From JAWLBY01 sp041687455 (GTDB taxonomy: Bacteria > Pseudomonadota > Gammaproteobacteria > Xanthomonadales > Xanthomonadaceae): a stretch of DNA of 64,000 nt. A model generated the notes under the pieces. That model ran no database searches and was not told the origin of the DNA. It saw only the letters and a list, made by a program, of their open reading frames with translations. Positions 33,419 through 41,780 of this stretch are shown here, one piece after another. Position numbers and translations under genes: made by a program. The DNA lies in assembly GCA_041687455.1 (NCBI GenBank), contig JAWLBY010000012.1, forward strand, positions 73,706 through 137,705, given 5' to 3'. Positions within the stretch are counted from its first letter, which is position 1. Each line of letters begins with the position of its first letter.

Positions 33419-34774
33419 ATGACACGCAAGCACTGGATCATTGCATTCGCCGCGATCACGACGCTGGCCGTGGTGCTGTTCATCTGGCTGGTCCGGCAAC
33501 TGACCCCGCCGGTTGCCGAGCAGGGACCGCTCGACGAGCAGCACGCCGCAATCGCTGCGCGTTTTCTCGACCACCTCGACGCCGAGCGGTTCGACGCCGC
33601 CCGCAGGATGCTCGATGCCGACGCAGCGGAAGCGCTGAGCGCCGACAAGCTGGCCGAGATCTGGACCGCGCTTCCGAAGCAGCTCGGCGGTCCCGCCACC
33701 CGCGGCGCGGCGCGCGGCGAGCGGATCGCCGGCCACTCGATCACGACGATTCCGCTGCAGTTCCCGAACATGGCTCTGGACGCACGGATCGGCCTCGATG
33801 CCGAGCAGCGCATCCACACATTCCGACTGGTGCCGGCACAGCAGCCTCGCGCAGCGGCGCCGCCGCCGGCCGACAGCGGCCTGCAGGAACGCGAAGTCAG
33901 CGTTGCGGGCCTGCCCGGAACGCTGACCCTGCCGGCGGGCACCGGGCCGTTTCCGGCAATCGTGCTGGTGCATGGCTCGGGCCCGCTCGACCGCAACGAG
34001 ACGATCGGGCCGAACCAGCCGTTCCGCGACCTCGCCCACGGCCTCGCGGCAGGCCGGATCGCGGTCTTGCGCTACGACAAGCGCACGCTGGCGCGTCCCG
34101 CCGACTTCGCCGACCGGATGTTCACCGTCGACGATGAAACGGTCGACGATGCAGTGGCCGCCGTGGCCTGGCTGCGCGCCGAGCCATCGATCGATCCGCG
34201 CCGGGTCTTCCTGCTCGGCCACAGCCTCGGCGCTCTGATGGCGCCACGGATCGCGCAGCGGGCGCCGGACCTCGCCGGCCTGGTGCTGCTCGCGGCGCCG
34301 GCACGGCCGCTCGACGAGATCGTGCTCGAGCAGATCGCCTACATCGCCGATCTCGACGGCCAACGCAGCCCGGAGGAGCAACAGGCGATCGATGCCACGC
34401 GCGAGGCCGCCGCGGCGCTGCACGCCGCGCTCGACGGCGACGGTCCCGCGGCCACCCCGTCACTGCTCGGATTGCCGATCGGCTACTGGCGTGACCTTCT
34501 CGACTACGATCCGGTGACGACCGCCGCGGCGCTCCCGCAGCCGATGCTGGTCCTGCACGGCGGCCGCGATTACCAGGTCACACTGGCCGACTTCGAACGC
34601 TGGCGCAGCGCGCTGGCCGAGAACGATGGGGTCCGTCTGCAACTCTACCCGGCGATGAACCACCTGTTCGCTGCCGGCGACGGGCAGTCGTCGCCGGACG
34701 AATACCTGCGTCCTGCCGCGGTCGACGCGGCGGTCATCGCCGACATCGGTGGCTGGATCGATGCGCAGCGCTGA
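33419..34774 (+). CDS. Membrane-anchored DUF3887 domain plus alpha/beta hydrolase
   Basis: A 451-residue protein. It has an N-terminal signal or anchor (WIIAFAAITTLAVVLFIWLV), then a DUF3887-like domain (RFLDHLDAERFDAARRMLDA, LAEIWTALPKQLGG) up to about residue 140. The rest is an alpha/beta hydrolase with AIVLVHGSGPLDRNE (oxyanion region), nucleophile elbow LLGHSLGALMAP, acidic GGRDYQV and catalytic His in PAMNHLF. Homologues are called serine aminopeptidase or dienelactone-hydrolase-like; the substrate is unknown. The next gene starts inside its last codons. Confidence 0.85.
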   Translation: MTRKHWIIAFAAITTLAVVLFIWLVRQLTPPVAEQGPLDEQHAAIAARFLDHLDAERFDAARRMLDADAAEALSADKLAEIWTALPKQLGGPATRGAARGERIAGHSITTIPLQFPNMALDARIGLDAEQRIHTFRLVPAQQPRAAAPPPADSGLQEREVSVAGLPGTLTLPAGTGPFPAIVLVHGSGPLDRNETIGPNQPFRDLAHGLAAGRIAVLRYDKRTLARPADFADRMFTVDDETVDDAVAAVAWLRAEPSIDPRRVFLLGHSLGALMAPRIAQRAPDLAGLVLLAAPARPLDEIVLEQIAYIADLDGQRSPEEQQAIDATREAAAALHAALDGDGPAATPSLLGLPIGYWRDLLDYDPVTTAAALPQPMLVLHGGRDYQVTLADFERWRSALAENDGVRLQLYPAMNHLFAAGDGQSSPDEYLRPAAVDAAVIADIGGWIDAQR

Positions 34775-35321
34775 GCGCAACTTCGCGCTGACGCCGCCGG
34801 GCAAGCGGGCCTGGATCAGCCTGATCGGCCTGATGATCGCGTTGCCGCTGCTGCTACTGGCAGCCGTCGCCAGTGGCACGCTCCCCGGCAGCGACGCGAT
34901 CCGGACGCTGCTGCTGGTGTCGTCGATCACGATCGCGGCCGCATTGGCGATCGGCCTGCTGATGCGGCGCCGTTCGGTCGAATTCGACGGCAACCGGCTG
35001 TGGCTCCGCGCCGCGTTGTACACGCAGTCGATTCCGCTCGGCGAGCTGGATCCGGAAGCGGCGCGGATCGTCGATCTCGACGAGCGCACCGAACTGAAGC
35101 CACGCCTGAAGACCAATGGCGTCGAGCTGCCCGGATTCGTTGTCGGCCACTACCGGGCGGCCGGCGGCACCCGGCTGTTCGCGATCGTGACCGACCGCCG
35201 TCGGGTGCTGGCCTTGCCGGAACATGGCGGCCGGGTGCTGCTGCTGAGCCTGGCTCGCCCGCAGTCGCTGCTCGACGCGCTGCGCGCCTCGCCACCGGCA
35301 GCGACCGCCCGCATCCGCTGA
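34761..35321 (+). CDS. Membrane protein with bacterial PH-like domain
   Basis: A 186-residue protein with two N-terminal transmembrane helices (AWISLIGLMIALPLLLLAAV and IRTLLLVSSITIAAALAIGL). A cytosolic part resembles a bacterial PH domain (RRRSVEFDGNRLWLRAALYT, RLFAIVTDRRRVLALPEHGG). Its start lies 14 nt inside the preceding hydrolase. The role is unknown; the PH fold is inferred from pattern only. Confidence 0.7.
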   Translation: MRSAERNFALTPPGKRAWISLIGLMIALPLLLLAAVASGTLPGSDAIRTLLLVSSITIAAALAIGLLMRRRSVEFDGNRLWLRAALYTQSIPLGELDPEAARIVDLDERTELKPRLKTNGVELPGFVVGHYRAAGGTRLFAIVTDRRRVLALPEHGGRVLLLSLARPQSLLDALRASPPAATARIR

Positions 35322-35368
35322 GTGCGGCGGGCACCGTCGGCGCCGCGCCGAGTTGCTAAGCTGCGCCG

Positions 35369-36238
35369 ATGAAGTCGTCGCGAATCCGCCTGCTGAATGC
35401 CACCGAAGTCGACGCGGTGCCGACCGGCATGCTGTCGGCGCGGCGCAATCCGCACGCCCGGCAACTGGCCCGCGCAAGCTGGCTGTTGCGGCGCAAGCGC
35501 GATGGCCGATTCCTCGCAACGCTGGCCGCAAGCGGCGGCCGGCACTGGCTGCAGCCGTTCGACGACCAGGCCGCAGCAATGCAACCGGCCGTCGACGAAC
35601 TGCTGGCGATGCTCGGCCTCGAATGCCGCCACCGGCTCGGACGCGGCACGCCGCAGCCGCTGCACCGCGTACCGCCACGCCGGCAGGCGTTGCCGAGCGC
35701 CGAGGCGATGCTGCGCCCGCTGCTGCGGATGCTCGCCGAGCTCGGCGTCGATCCATGGGACTACCGGGCCCGCACCGATCTGCCGCTGCTGCTCGAGCCG
35801 CGCCTGCTGAGTCCGGCCGGACGCGACCGCTACGGCCGTCCGCTATGGTTGACTGACGCCTGCGCCGATGCCTGGCTGCAGATGCGGCATGCCGCTGCCG
35901 ATGACGGCATCGTGCTGGAAGCGATCTCCGGTTTCCGCAGCTACGCCTACCAACACGGCATCTTCCGCCGCAAACGCGCGCGCGGACTCGACCTGGCCGA
36001 GATCCTCGCCGTCAATGCGGCGCCCGGCTTCAGCGAACATCACAGCGGCCGCGCGCTCGACATCGGCACGCCCGGCGAGCCGCCGGCCGAGGAGACGTTC
36101 GAGAAGACCGCCGCGTTCGGCTGGCTGTCGGCGCGCGCAGCGGGGTTCGGATTCCGGCTCAGCTTTCCGCGCGACAACCCGCACCGCATCGTCTACGAGC
36201 CGTGGCACTGGTATTACGCCGGCGAGCCGACGCGCTGA
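35369..36238 (+). CDS. D-alanyl-D-alanine carboxypeptidase family protein (VanY-type, M15B)
   Basis: A 289-residue protein. The C-terminal half carries the zinc peptidase signature of family M15: SGFRSYAYQHGIF, FSEHHSGRALDIG (zinc His and Asp) and IVYEPWHWYYAGE (Glu and zinc His). The N-terminal half (MLSARRNPHARQLARASWLL to about residue 130) is less conserved. There is no clear signal peptide, which is odd for an enzyme acting on peptidoglycan stems; it may act on cytosolic muropeptides like LdcB/LdcA types. It is a single gene. Confidence 0.85.
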   Translation: MKSSRIRLLNATEVDAVPTGMLSARRNPHARQLARASWLLRRKRDGRFLATLAASGGRHWLQPFDDQAAAMQPAVDELLAMLGLECRHRLGRGTPQPLHRVPPRRQALPSAEAMLRPLLRMLAELGVDPWDYRARTDLPLLLEPRLLSPAGRDRYGRPLWLTDACADAWLQMRHAAADDGIVLEAISGFRSYAYQHGIFRRKRARGLDLAEILAVNAAPGFSEHHSGRALDIGTPGEPPAEETFEKTAAFGWLSARAAGFGFRLSFPRDNPHRIVYEPWHWYYAGEPTR

Positions 36239-36386
36239 CCGTCTGTTTCGGAACGATCGTTCGCGATCGAACTTCAAGTCGCGCGCCCGGCGCAGAGTCG
36301 ACCTGACCCCAGCAGATCGGACCGCTCCCTTGCCGCGACCGGCCATCCGTGGCGGCGTCCGGAAGCTTGATCTTCGTCGTGTCGCT

Positions 36387-36752
36387 TCAGTCGCGCTGCG
36401 AGCGCAACAGCAGCAACGCGGCGGCCAGCCAGGCGACGATCAGCAGTGCACCGCCGGCCGGAGCAAGCCGTGTCGATGCGCCGAACAGCGCCGCCCCGAT
36501 CAGGCTGCCGGAGAACAGCAGCGTGCCGGCCAACAGGCCGCAGCCGACCGCGAAGCCGAATGCGCCGGACAGCGACCGGCGCAACGCGATCAGGCCGAGC
36601 CCGTGCAGGAACAGGTACAGCGCGGCGGTATCGAGCCGCGACCGCGCCGCGACATCGGCCGCGTGTGCGGCATAAGCGCCGAGTCCAACCGCGACGGCGC
36701 AGAACAGCGCCCCAGCGGCGCTCGGCACGGCAGCTTTCAGTTCCCGGCGCAT
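36387..36752 (-). CDS. DUF423 family small membrane protein
   Basis: A 121-residue hydrophobic protein with four predicted helices: AGALFCAVAVGLGAYAAHA, AALYLFLHGLGLIALRRS, CGLLAGTLLFSGSLIGA and GGALLIVAWLAAALLLL. The GAYAAHA and YLFLHGLGLIAL patterns match DUF423/YgdD. ATG 36752 follows GGAG at good spacing; a GTG two codons upstream is less likely. No function is known for the family. Confidence 0.85.
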   Translation of the reverse strand: MRRELKAAVPSAAGALFCAVAVGLGAYAAHAADVAARSRLDTAALYLFLHGLGLIALRRSLSGAFGFAVGCGLLAGTLLFSGSLIGAALFGASTRLAPAGGALLIVAWLAAALLLLRSQRD

Positions 36753-36800
36753 GTGCACTCCACTACAGCGGCGGCGGAGTCAGCCGCCGTCGCCGGATCG

Positions 36801-38012
36801 TCAGGTTTTCGGCTTCAGATACGCGTCGAGATCGCGGTTGAGGTTGCCTGCCTTGAAGCCCGGCAGGATGAACACGCGACCGGCGAAGCGTGCATCGAGC
36901 GTATCGACCTCGTCGCGCAGCGCCTGCAATCGCTGTTCGCGATCGGCGGCCGGATCGGTCACCGCCAGCGGTGCGGCCGGGGCCAGTTCCTCGCTGGTGT
37001 CCGCTGCGGTCGCCGGCGGCGGTTCGACGTCGGTCGCCGCCGGTTCCGGTTGGCCGCCATCGCCGGGCTGCGCTGCCTGCCAGCTCGCAGCCGACTCGGC
37101 CTGCTGCGTGTCGATCCAGCGCGCGGCCTGTGCATCGTCCAGCGCAGCGTCCAGCCGGGCGTAGGTGTGGCCGTCGAGCTGCCAGCTCTCGAGCTCGATC
37201 CGAAGTCCCTCGCGGGTGAGAAAGCGGCTGTGCCGCACCGCATCCGGCGCAACGACCGCGTCGGTCGGCAGCACATCGTCGAAGCGCAACGCCGACAGCA
37301 GACCGGCGGTCGAATCGGCGACGAACTCGCTGGCCTGTTCGCGACCGCGCGGCAGGCCGAGCAGGCGGAAGTCGCCGGCGGCGTCGTCGGTGCGACCGAT
37401 CGCGATCGCCGGACCCTGCTCCGGCTGCACGTCGACCCGCTCGATCCGCTCGACACCGATGTCGGTCAGTTCGCGCTGCAGCCACAGCTCCGGCTTCTTC
37501 TCGACCGTGACCGCACGGTCGAGCAACCAGCTCTCGGCCGCGTCGGCGACCCGTGCGTAGCTGCCGCCGGACGGCTGGCGATCGCCGATGATGATGCGCC
37601 ACTGCGCATCGCCAGCATCGATCTCGACCCGCACACCGCTGGCGTCGGCGGCCGCCACGTCCTCGACGCCGAGCCGCGCATGGCGCTCCGGATTGGCCGT
37701 CTTCGGTTCGATCCGGCGCGCCTCGGCGAGCGCCAGCAGCAGTTCGCGCAGACGCACGGCGTCGACCGGATAGTCGTTGCGCTCGGCCAGCACCCATTGC
37801 TGCGCGCGGCGCTCGATCGTCGCCAGCGTGGCTGCGCCGGCCCCGACCAGACGCACGCGCTCGACGTCGTTCAGCCGCGCCGACAAACCGGCTGCCAGCG
37901 GCGACTGCATTTCGGATGTCTGTACCGGCCTCCGCTCGCCGGCCAGCCACAACGCCAGCGCGAGCAGACCGATCGCGACGACGGCGAGGGAAATCAGGCG
38001 CCCGGCGTTCAT
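36801..38012 (-). CDS. DUF4340 domain protein of a Gld-type ABC system
   Basis: A 403-residue protein with one N-terminal helix (LISLAVVAIGLLALALWLAG). A large exported part holds a DUF4340 repeat (VERVRLVGAGAATLATIERR, LVDRAVTVEKKPELWLQREL). A Pro/Ala/Glu-rich linker sits near residues 320-360. It starts by a 4-nt overlap with the GldG-like gene (ATGA) and is the last member of a four-gene ABC operon. DUF4340 proteins regularly accompany GldG-like subunits in non-gliding proteobacteria; the substrate is unknown. Confidence 0.85.
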   Translation of the reverse strand: MNAGRLISLAVVAIGLLALALWLAGERRPVQTSEMQSPLAAGLSARLNDVERVRLVGAGAATLATIERRAQQWVLAERNDYPVDAVRLRELLLALAEARRIEPKTANPERHARLGVEDVAAADASGVRVEIDAGDAQWRIIIGDRQPSGGSYARVADAAESWLLDRAVTVEKKPELWLQRELTDIGVERIERVDVQPEQGPAIAIGRTDDAAGDFRLLGLPRGREQASEFVADSTAGLLSALRFDDVLPTDAVVAPDAVRHSRFLTREGLRIELESWQLDGHTYARLDAALDDAQAARWIDTQQAESAASWQAAQPGDGGQPEPAATDVEPPPATAADTSEELAPAAPLAVTDPAADREQRLQALRDEVDTLDARFAGRVFILPGFKAGNLNRDLDAYLKPKT

Positions 38013-39865
38013 GCGTGCTGCTCCTTCCGGCGGCGGATCCGCCACCATGCGACAGCGGCAACCGCCAGCGTCAGCAGCAGCGGCATCACGATGATGTTGA
38101 TGAACTTCAGTCGTGCGCCGAGCGCCTGGATATCGGCATCGAGCTGTCGCCGCACCTGCCGCAGTTCGGTCCGGATCCGTACTTTCTCCTGCTGGAAGCG
38201 CTGCAGCGCCGTCTGCTGCTCCGGAGTCAGGATCGCCGAGCTCTGGTCGGCGCGACTGCGCTGCAGATCGGAGAGCTGACGCTCGGTCTCGGCAAGTTCG
38301 GCCTGCAGTTCCTGCTCCTTCTGCCGGAAGCGCTCCTCGGCGCCGCGTCGCAGCGCCTCGACCGTCGTGAACGGACGCGACGAGCGGGCCCGCGTCCGCA
38401 CCGCGATCAGCTCGGCACTACCGACCAGGTTGTCGACCGAATTGATGATGAAATCGCCGTTGTTGGCGAACGCATTCAACAGCCGCTGGCCGAAGAACTG
38501 CTGCACCTGCACCCACAACCGGTCGGCCAGCAGATCGGTATCGGCGATCAGCACGATGTTCGCCTCGGCGTTGCTTTCGCTGCGATGGGCGTCACCGCCG
38601 CGCTCCGGGAACGCGGTCTTCAGCATGCCGGTCAGCCGCGCGGCCAGCACATAGCGCTCGCCGGTCGGCGTGAAGCCGTCGTACAACCGGACCGGATCCG
38701 GCACGAAGCGCACGCTGTCGGCGCCGATCAGCGCGGCATTGGCGGAGCTCTGCGCCAGCGGCTCCATCGTCACCGTTGCATCGTCGGCCAGCATGAAGTG
38801 GCCGGCAGTGGACAGGTTGACCGATTCGAGCTGGGCCGAGATCACGTCCTGCTGATTCAGCACCTGCGGCCCGAGGCCGAGAATCGCCAGATGCCGCACC
38901 GGCGGCTGCTCCGGACGCGGCTGCACCTGCAGTGCGGCCTCGGCATCGAGCACGACCTGGTCGGGATCGAAACGAACGCCCCAGGCATCGAACAGGCGGG
39001 CGAGGTTCGACGACTTCGACTCGAACATCGCCTGGCTCGGATCGGCGCCCGGGGAGGTCGCCGTTTCGGCGTGCGGATCGACCAGCACCAGCAGGCGGCC
39101 GCCGCCGAGCACGAACTGGTCGATCGCGTAGAGCTGGTCGTCGTTGAGGTCATGGGGATGGACCAGCACCAGCAGTTGCAGATCCTCGTCGAACGTGGTC
39201 GCGGCCGGATCGATGCGACGGATGTCGAACAGGTTCTGCAACTCGCCGTAGACGACCCAGCCTTCGGTCGGCGTGCCGCGCTGCGGATCGAAGCCGGGTC
39301 CGATGTCGAGCGTGGACAGCACGCCGACCACCGGCCGATCCTCGCCGGAAAGGCTCGAGATCAGCTTGGCGATGTCGTATTCGAGAAAGTCTTCCTTGTC
39401 CGGCTGGAACACCGGAATGATGACCTGACCGTCGGTCGCATCGGTGCCGGCGAGGCCGAAGAACAGCGAACTGCCGTTGCCGAGCGGGATCGGCTGCAGG
39501 CCGAACGCGGTGGCGCGGTCCTCCTCCTCGGAGAACGGCAACGGATCGACCACTTCGAGCCGCACCTTGCCGCCCGATTCGGCTGCGATCTCTTCCAGCA
39601 GCTCGCGCACGCGGATCGCATAGGTGCGCAACTGCGGCAGGTTCTGCGCTGCCTGGTCTGAAAAATAGAAGTACAGGTTGATCGGTTCGTCGAGCTTGTC
39701 GACCACTGCGCGCGTGCCGTCGGACAGCGTGTAGAGTCGATTCGCGGTCAGATCGATCCGGGCACCGCGCAGCAGCACGCCGGACAGCACGATCAGCGCA
39801 ACGAAGATCACGGCGGTGATCGCCAGGGTCGAGCCCGCCAGGGCCCGGCGATGGAACGCATTCAT
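38009..39865 (-). CDS. GldG-like auxiliary subunit of ABC transporter
   Basis: A 618-residue protein. It has an N-terminal helix (STLAITAVIFVALIVLSGVL), then a periplasmic region with the family motif DLTANRLYTLSDGTRAVVDK. A GldG/IFT-like domain (LDEPINLYFYFSDQAAQ to about residue 340) follows, then a long coiled coil (EERFRQKEQELQAELAETER and on) and a C-terminal helix (INIIVMPLLLTLAVAAVAWW). AGAGGAG precedes the ATG. It works with the permease and ATPase upstream; in Bacteroidetes the equivalents are needed for gliding, but here no other gliding genes are seen. Confidence 0.88.
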   Translation of the reverse strand: MNAFHRRALAGSTLAITAVIFVALIVLSGVLLRGARIDLTANRLYTLSDGTRAVVDKLDEPINLYFYFSDQAAQNLPQLRTYAIRVRELLEEIAAESGGKVRLEVVDPLPFSEEEDRATAFGLQPIPLGNGSSLFFGLAGTDATDGQVIIPVFQPDKEDFLEYDIAKLISSLSGEDRPVVGVLSTLDIGPGFDPQRGTPTEGWVVYGELQNLFDIRRIDPAATTFDEDLQLLVLVHPHDLNDDQLYAIDQFVLGGGRLLVLVDPHAETATSPGADPSQAMFESKSSNLARLFDAWGVRFDPDQVVLDAEAALQVQPRPEQPPVRHLAILGLGPQVLNQQDVISAQLESVNLSTAGHFMLADDATVTMEPLAQSSANAALIGADSVRFVPDPVRLYDGFTPTGERYVLAARLTGMLKTAFPERGGDAHRSESNAEANIVLIADTDLLADRLWVQVQQFFGQRLLNAFANNGDFIINSVDNLVGSAELIAVRTRARSSRPFTTVEALRRGAEERFRQKEQELQAELAETERQLSDLQRSRADQSSAILTPEQQTALQRFQQEKVRIRTELRQVRRQLDADIQALGARLKFINIIVMPLLLTLAVAAVAWWRIRRRKEQHA

Positions 39866-39878
39866 CCGGGGGCTCCTC

Positions 39879-40622
39879 TCAGTCGGCCTTCTTCAGGTCG
39901 ATGACGACCGCGCAGGCATACAGCCAGAAGCCGATCATCAGCAGGAAAAACAGCAGGTCGCGCAGGTCGATCACACCCTTGGCGATCGCCGTGAAGTGGG
40001 TCAGGAACGACAGTTGCGCGACTGCATCGACCAGCACCTGCGGGAACAGCGCGCGAAACACGTCGAGCACCAGCGGAAAGCCGGCCAGCAGCAGCAGAAA
40101 GCAGACCACCACGGTCAGGATGAACGCGACCACCTGGTTGCGCGTCGCTGCCGACAGACAGGCGCCGATCGCGAGGAAGGCGCCGGCCATCAGCAGACTG
40201 CCGATGTAGCTGGCGACGATCACGCCGTTGTCCGGATCGCCCAGGTAGTTGACCGTGATCCACAGCGGAAAGGTCAGTCCGAGCGCGATGCCGATGAAGG
40301 CCCAGGCGGCGAGGAACTTGCCGAGCACCGCCTGCCACATCGTGATCGGCAGGGTCAGCAGCAGCTCGATCGTGCCGGACTTGCGCTCCTCGCTCCACAG
40401 CCGCATGCCGACCGCCGGAATCAGGAACAGATACAGCCACGGATGGAAATTGAAGAACGGCTGCAGGTCGGCCTGGCCGCGCTCGTACAGGCCGCCGAGG
40501 TAGAACGTGAAGGCGCCGGCCAGCATCAGGAAGATCACGATGAAGACGTACGCCACCGGCGTGACGAAATAGCTGTTCAGCTCGCGACGGAACACCGCCG
40601 CGACCGTGCGCGCTGCGCTCAT
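39879..40622 (-). CDS. ABC-2 type permease (GldF-like)
   Basis: A 247-residue inner-membrane protein of six helices with YFVTPVAYVFIVIFLMLAGA, FFNFHPWLYLFLIPAVGMRLWSEERKSGTIELLLTLPITM, the diagnostic RLWSEERKSGTIELL motif, and a C-terminal LLMIGFWLYACAVVI. This is the CcmB/NosY/GldF kind of ABC-2 permease. It overlaps the ATPase stop by 4 nt and precedes GldG by 13 nt. Confidence 0.9.
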   Translation of the reverse strand: MSAARTVAAVFRRELNSYFVTPVAYVFIVIFLMLAGAFTFYLGGLYERGQADLQPFFNFHPWLYLFLIPAVGMRLWSEERKSGTIELLLTLPITMWQAVLGKFLAAWAFIGIALGLTFPLWITVNYLGDPDNGVIVASYIGSLLMAGAFLAIGACLSAATRNQVVAFILTVVVCFLLLLAGFPLVLDVFRALFPQVLVDAVAQLSFLTHFTAIAKGVIDLRDLLFFLLMIGFWLYACAVVIDLKKAD

Positions 40623-41557
40623 GCCCGGGCCTCCTGCGACGGCTGCGTGGTGATCTGGCGGAACACTTCGTCGAGCCGGCCCTGTTCGAGCTGCAGCTCG
40701 GAGAACGCGATACCTTGAGCGCGCAGGAATTCCGACACCGGTTCGAAGATTGCGGCGCCCTGCTTCGGAAACGCGGTGACCCGGCCGTCCTGCGGATCGA
40801 TCTCGACCGCGGCAACGCCCGGCACGCCGGCCAGCCCCTCGCGAACCGCGACCGGATTCGGCGCGGTCAGCGACACCGCTCGATGGAATCGCGAACGGGC
40901 TTCGAGCTCCGCCGGCGTCGCATCGGCCAGCAGCCGGCCGCGCGCGATCACCACCGCGCGGGTGCAGACTGCATGCACCTCCTCGAGGATATGCGTCGAG
41001 ATCACGATGATCTTGTCGCGCGCCATCGACTGGATCAGCGTCCGGACTTCGTGCTTCTGGTTCGGGTCGAGGCCATCGGTCGGTTCGTCAAGCACCAGCG
41101 CCCGCGGATCGTGCAAGATCGCCTGCGCCAGCCCGACCCGGCGCTTGTACCCCTTCGACAGCGTATCGATCGGCTGCTGCAGCACGCTGTCGAGCTGCAG
41201 CCGGCCGACCACGTCATCGATTCGCTGCCGCCGCCGCGCCGCATCGAGGCCGCGCACGTCGGCGACGAACTGCAGGAAGCTCAGCGGAGTCATCTCGCCG
41301 TAGCTCGGTGCGCCTTCTGGCAGGTAGCCGAGTACCCGTTTTGCCTCGAGCGGCTGCTGCTGCACGTCGAAGCCGCAGACCCTGGCACTGCCCGAGGTCG
41401 GCGTCAGGAAGCCGGCGATCATCTTCATCGTGGTCGATTTGCCGGCACCGTTCGGGCCGAGGAAGCCGAGCACTTCGCCCGCCTCGACCCGGAAACTGAT
41501 GCCGTCGACGGCGGTGAATTCGCCGTAGCGTTTGCACAGTCGATCGGTCTCGATCAT
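40619..41557 (-). CDS. ABC transporter ATP-binding protein (GldA-like)
   Basis: A 312-residue ATPase: Walker A GFLGPNGAGKSTTMKMIAGF, Q-loop GYLPEGAPSYGEMT, signature TLSKGYKRRVGLAQAILHD, Walker B ALVLDEPTDGLDPNQKHEVR, and H-loop ISTHILEEVHAVC. The signature is LSKGY rather than LSGGQ, as is usual in the GldA/NosF subgroup. ATG 41557 follows AGGACGAGAGAG. It is the first gene of the four-gene operon. Confidence 0.92.
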   Translation of the reverse strand: MIETDRLCKRYGEFTAVDGISFRVEAGEVLGFLGPNGAGKSTTMKMIAGFLTPTSGSARVCGFDVQQQPLEAKRVLGYLPEGAPSYGEMTPLSFLQFVADVRGLDAARRRQRIDDVVGRLQLDSVLQQPIDTLSKGYKRRVGLAQAILHDPRALVLDEPTDGLDPNQKHEVRTLIQSMARDKIIVISTHILEEVHAVCTRAVVIARGRLLADATPAELEARSRFHRAVSLTAPNPVAVREGLAGVPGVAAVEIDPQDGRVTAFPKQGAAIFEPVSEFLRAQGIAFSELQLEQGRLDEVFRQITTQPSQEARA

Positions 41558-41703
41558 CTCTCTCGTCCTGAGATGGCTGAAACGAAAACAGCGCCGCAAC
41601 CAGCCGCATGCAGCGTCCGGGCGGCCGCGCTCCGTATACCACGGCGCGGCGGAAAAGTTCCGCACGACCGGCACAGCGCTTTCCAGGCTGCAGAAACGAC
41701 GCA

Positions 41704-41775
41704 GCCCGCCGGAAGGCGGGCCGCGCGGTGCGGGCCGAGCGGCCCGCAGGCAGGGCCGGACGAACCGGCCCCTGC
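41704..41775. terminator. Three consecutive GC-rich hairpins after the SRPBCC gene
   Basis: GCCCGCC-GGAA-GGCGGGC (41704-41721), TGCGGGCC-GAGC-GGCCCGCA (41729-41748) and GCAGGGCCGG with CCGGCCCCTGC (41750-41775) form three stems just downstream of the minus-strand SRPBCC stop. There is no T-tract. They probably separate that gene from the ABC operon by termination or by 3' end protection. Confidence 0.55.
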
Positions 41776-41780
41776 GTAAC

